Positions 5,210 through 5,327 of a stretch of DNA of 5,327 bases are shown one piece after another. The stretch covers positions 1 to 5,327 of the forward strand of contig SUVZ01000295.1 of NCBI GenBank assembly GCA_015061765.1, in the 5' to 3' direction. Within the stretch, counting starts at the first letter, position 1. Every line of letters starts with the position of its first letter. The stretch comes from Lentisphaerota bacterium. Its GTDB lineage: Bacteria; Verrucomicrobiota; Kiritimatiellia; RFP12; UBA1067. The notes below the pieces were generated by a model, which ran no database searches, was not told the DNA's origin, and was given only the letters and a program-made list of their open reading frames with translations. The translations under genes were made by a program, and so were the position numbers.

Positions 5210-5327
5210 CAAAAAGAAAAATGACTTTGAAGTCCTGGTCGGGCGTATTCAGGCGACGTCGGACGCGTTGCAGCAGGATGCGCTTGTGGTCATCAACCGT
5301 AGCGTGACGACACGTGCGTGGCTCACG
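5202..5327 (+). CDS. Start of a DUF1016-N (YhcG-type) predicted nuclease, cut by the window edge
   Basis: ATG 5202 has a near-perfect SD, GGAGGTG (5191-5197), and the frame is open for 42 codons to the window end. After a lysine-rich start (MRSKKKNDFEVLVGRIQATS) comes ALQQDALVVINRSVTTRAWLT, resembling the DUF1016 N-terminal helical domain, in which ...A..AVN.....R.WLIG.YI is typical. Family members are about 350 residues, with the PD-(D/E)XK part at the C-terminus; that part lies beyond the window. DUF1016 proteins are associated with restriction and defence loci. The nuclease fragment at the left edge belongs to the same broad family but to its other end. The call rests on a short stretch. 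Confidence 0.6.
   Translation, partial: MRSKKKNDFEVLVGRIQATSDALQQDALVVINRSVTTRAWLT

Overview
The window is a mosaic accessory (defence-island-like) stretch of a bacterial chromosome or mobile element. All supported genes lie on the + strand, most have strong purine-rich Shine-Dalgarno sites, and several overlap or nearly touch. Nothing in it is a housekeeping or taxonomic marker, so the host cannot be named. Base composition looks mixed: the AlbA_2/ATPase gene is visibly more GC-rich than the TIR and nuclease genes, which suggests assembly from different sources.

Layout. Bases 1-420 hold the 3' part of a chimeric gene: the catalytic strand region of a DUF1016 (YhcG-type) PD-(D/E)XK nuclease joined to the C-terminal part of a TIGR02391 (Ymh) domain. 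A small winged-helix gene follows (463-801), then a 46-residue charged helical protein beginning MAMPQRDD (807-947). A full-length 482-residue Schlafen AlbA_2/GHKL-ATPase-type regulator comes next (1006-2454) behind a candidate promoter. A second copy of the MAMPQRD gene (2523-2810) has a 78-base hairpin-rich insert in frame and ends in what looks like the tail of a type I restriction specificity subunit (HsdS). It overlaps by ATGA the start of a coiled-coil plus TIR protein (2807-3502), which is followed 12 bases later by a 447-residue protein with an N-terminal Mrr-like D...QxK nuclease signature (3515-4858). A third, truncated MAMPQRD copy (4949-5011) leads into a pile of three gene-start fragments, two of them AlbA_2 N-termini, and then the intact start of a DUF1016-N-type nuclease (5202 to the window edge).

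The main organising feature is a direct repeat present three times (791-937, 2507-2728, 4933-4981). It begins 16 bases before a MAMPQRD start codon, supplies a TAG stop to one upstream frame and an SD plus start for the next, and lies between modules: winged helix | AlbA_2 regulator | TIR + nuclease | DUF1016 nuclease. Copies 1-2 and 2-3 are direct repeats bracketing whole modules, so recombination between them could delete, duplicate or exchange cargo. The partial domains at 1-420, 2729-2810 and 4949-5209 fit a site of repeated gene replacement.

The best candidate for an undescribed system is the TIR + PD-(D/E)XK-like pair inside the repeat-bounded module. By analogy with known TIR immunity, the TIR protein could consume NAD or make a nucleotide signal, and the nuclease-like protein could be the partner or effector. 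That functional link is inference from gene order only.
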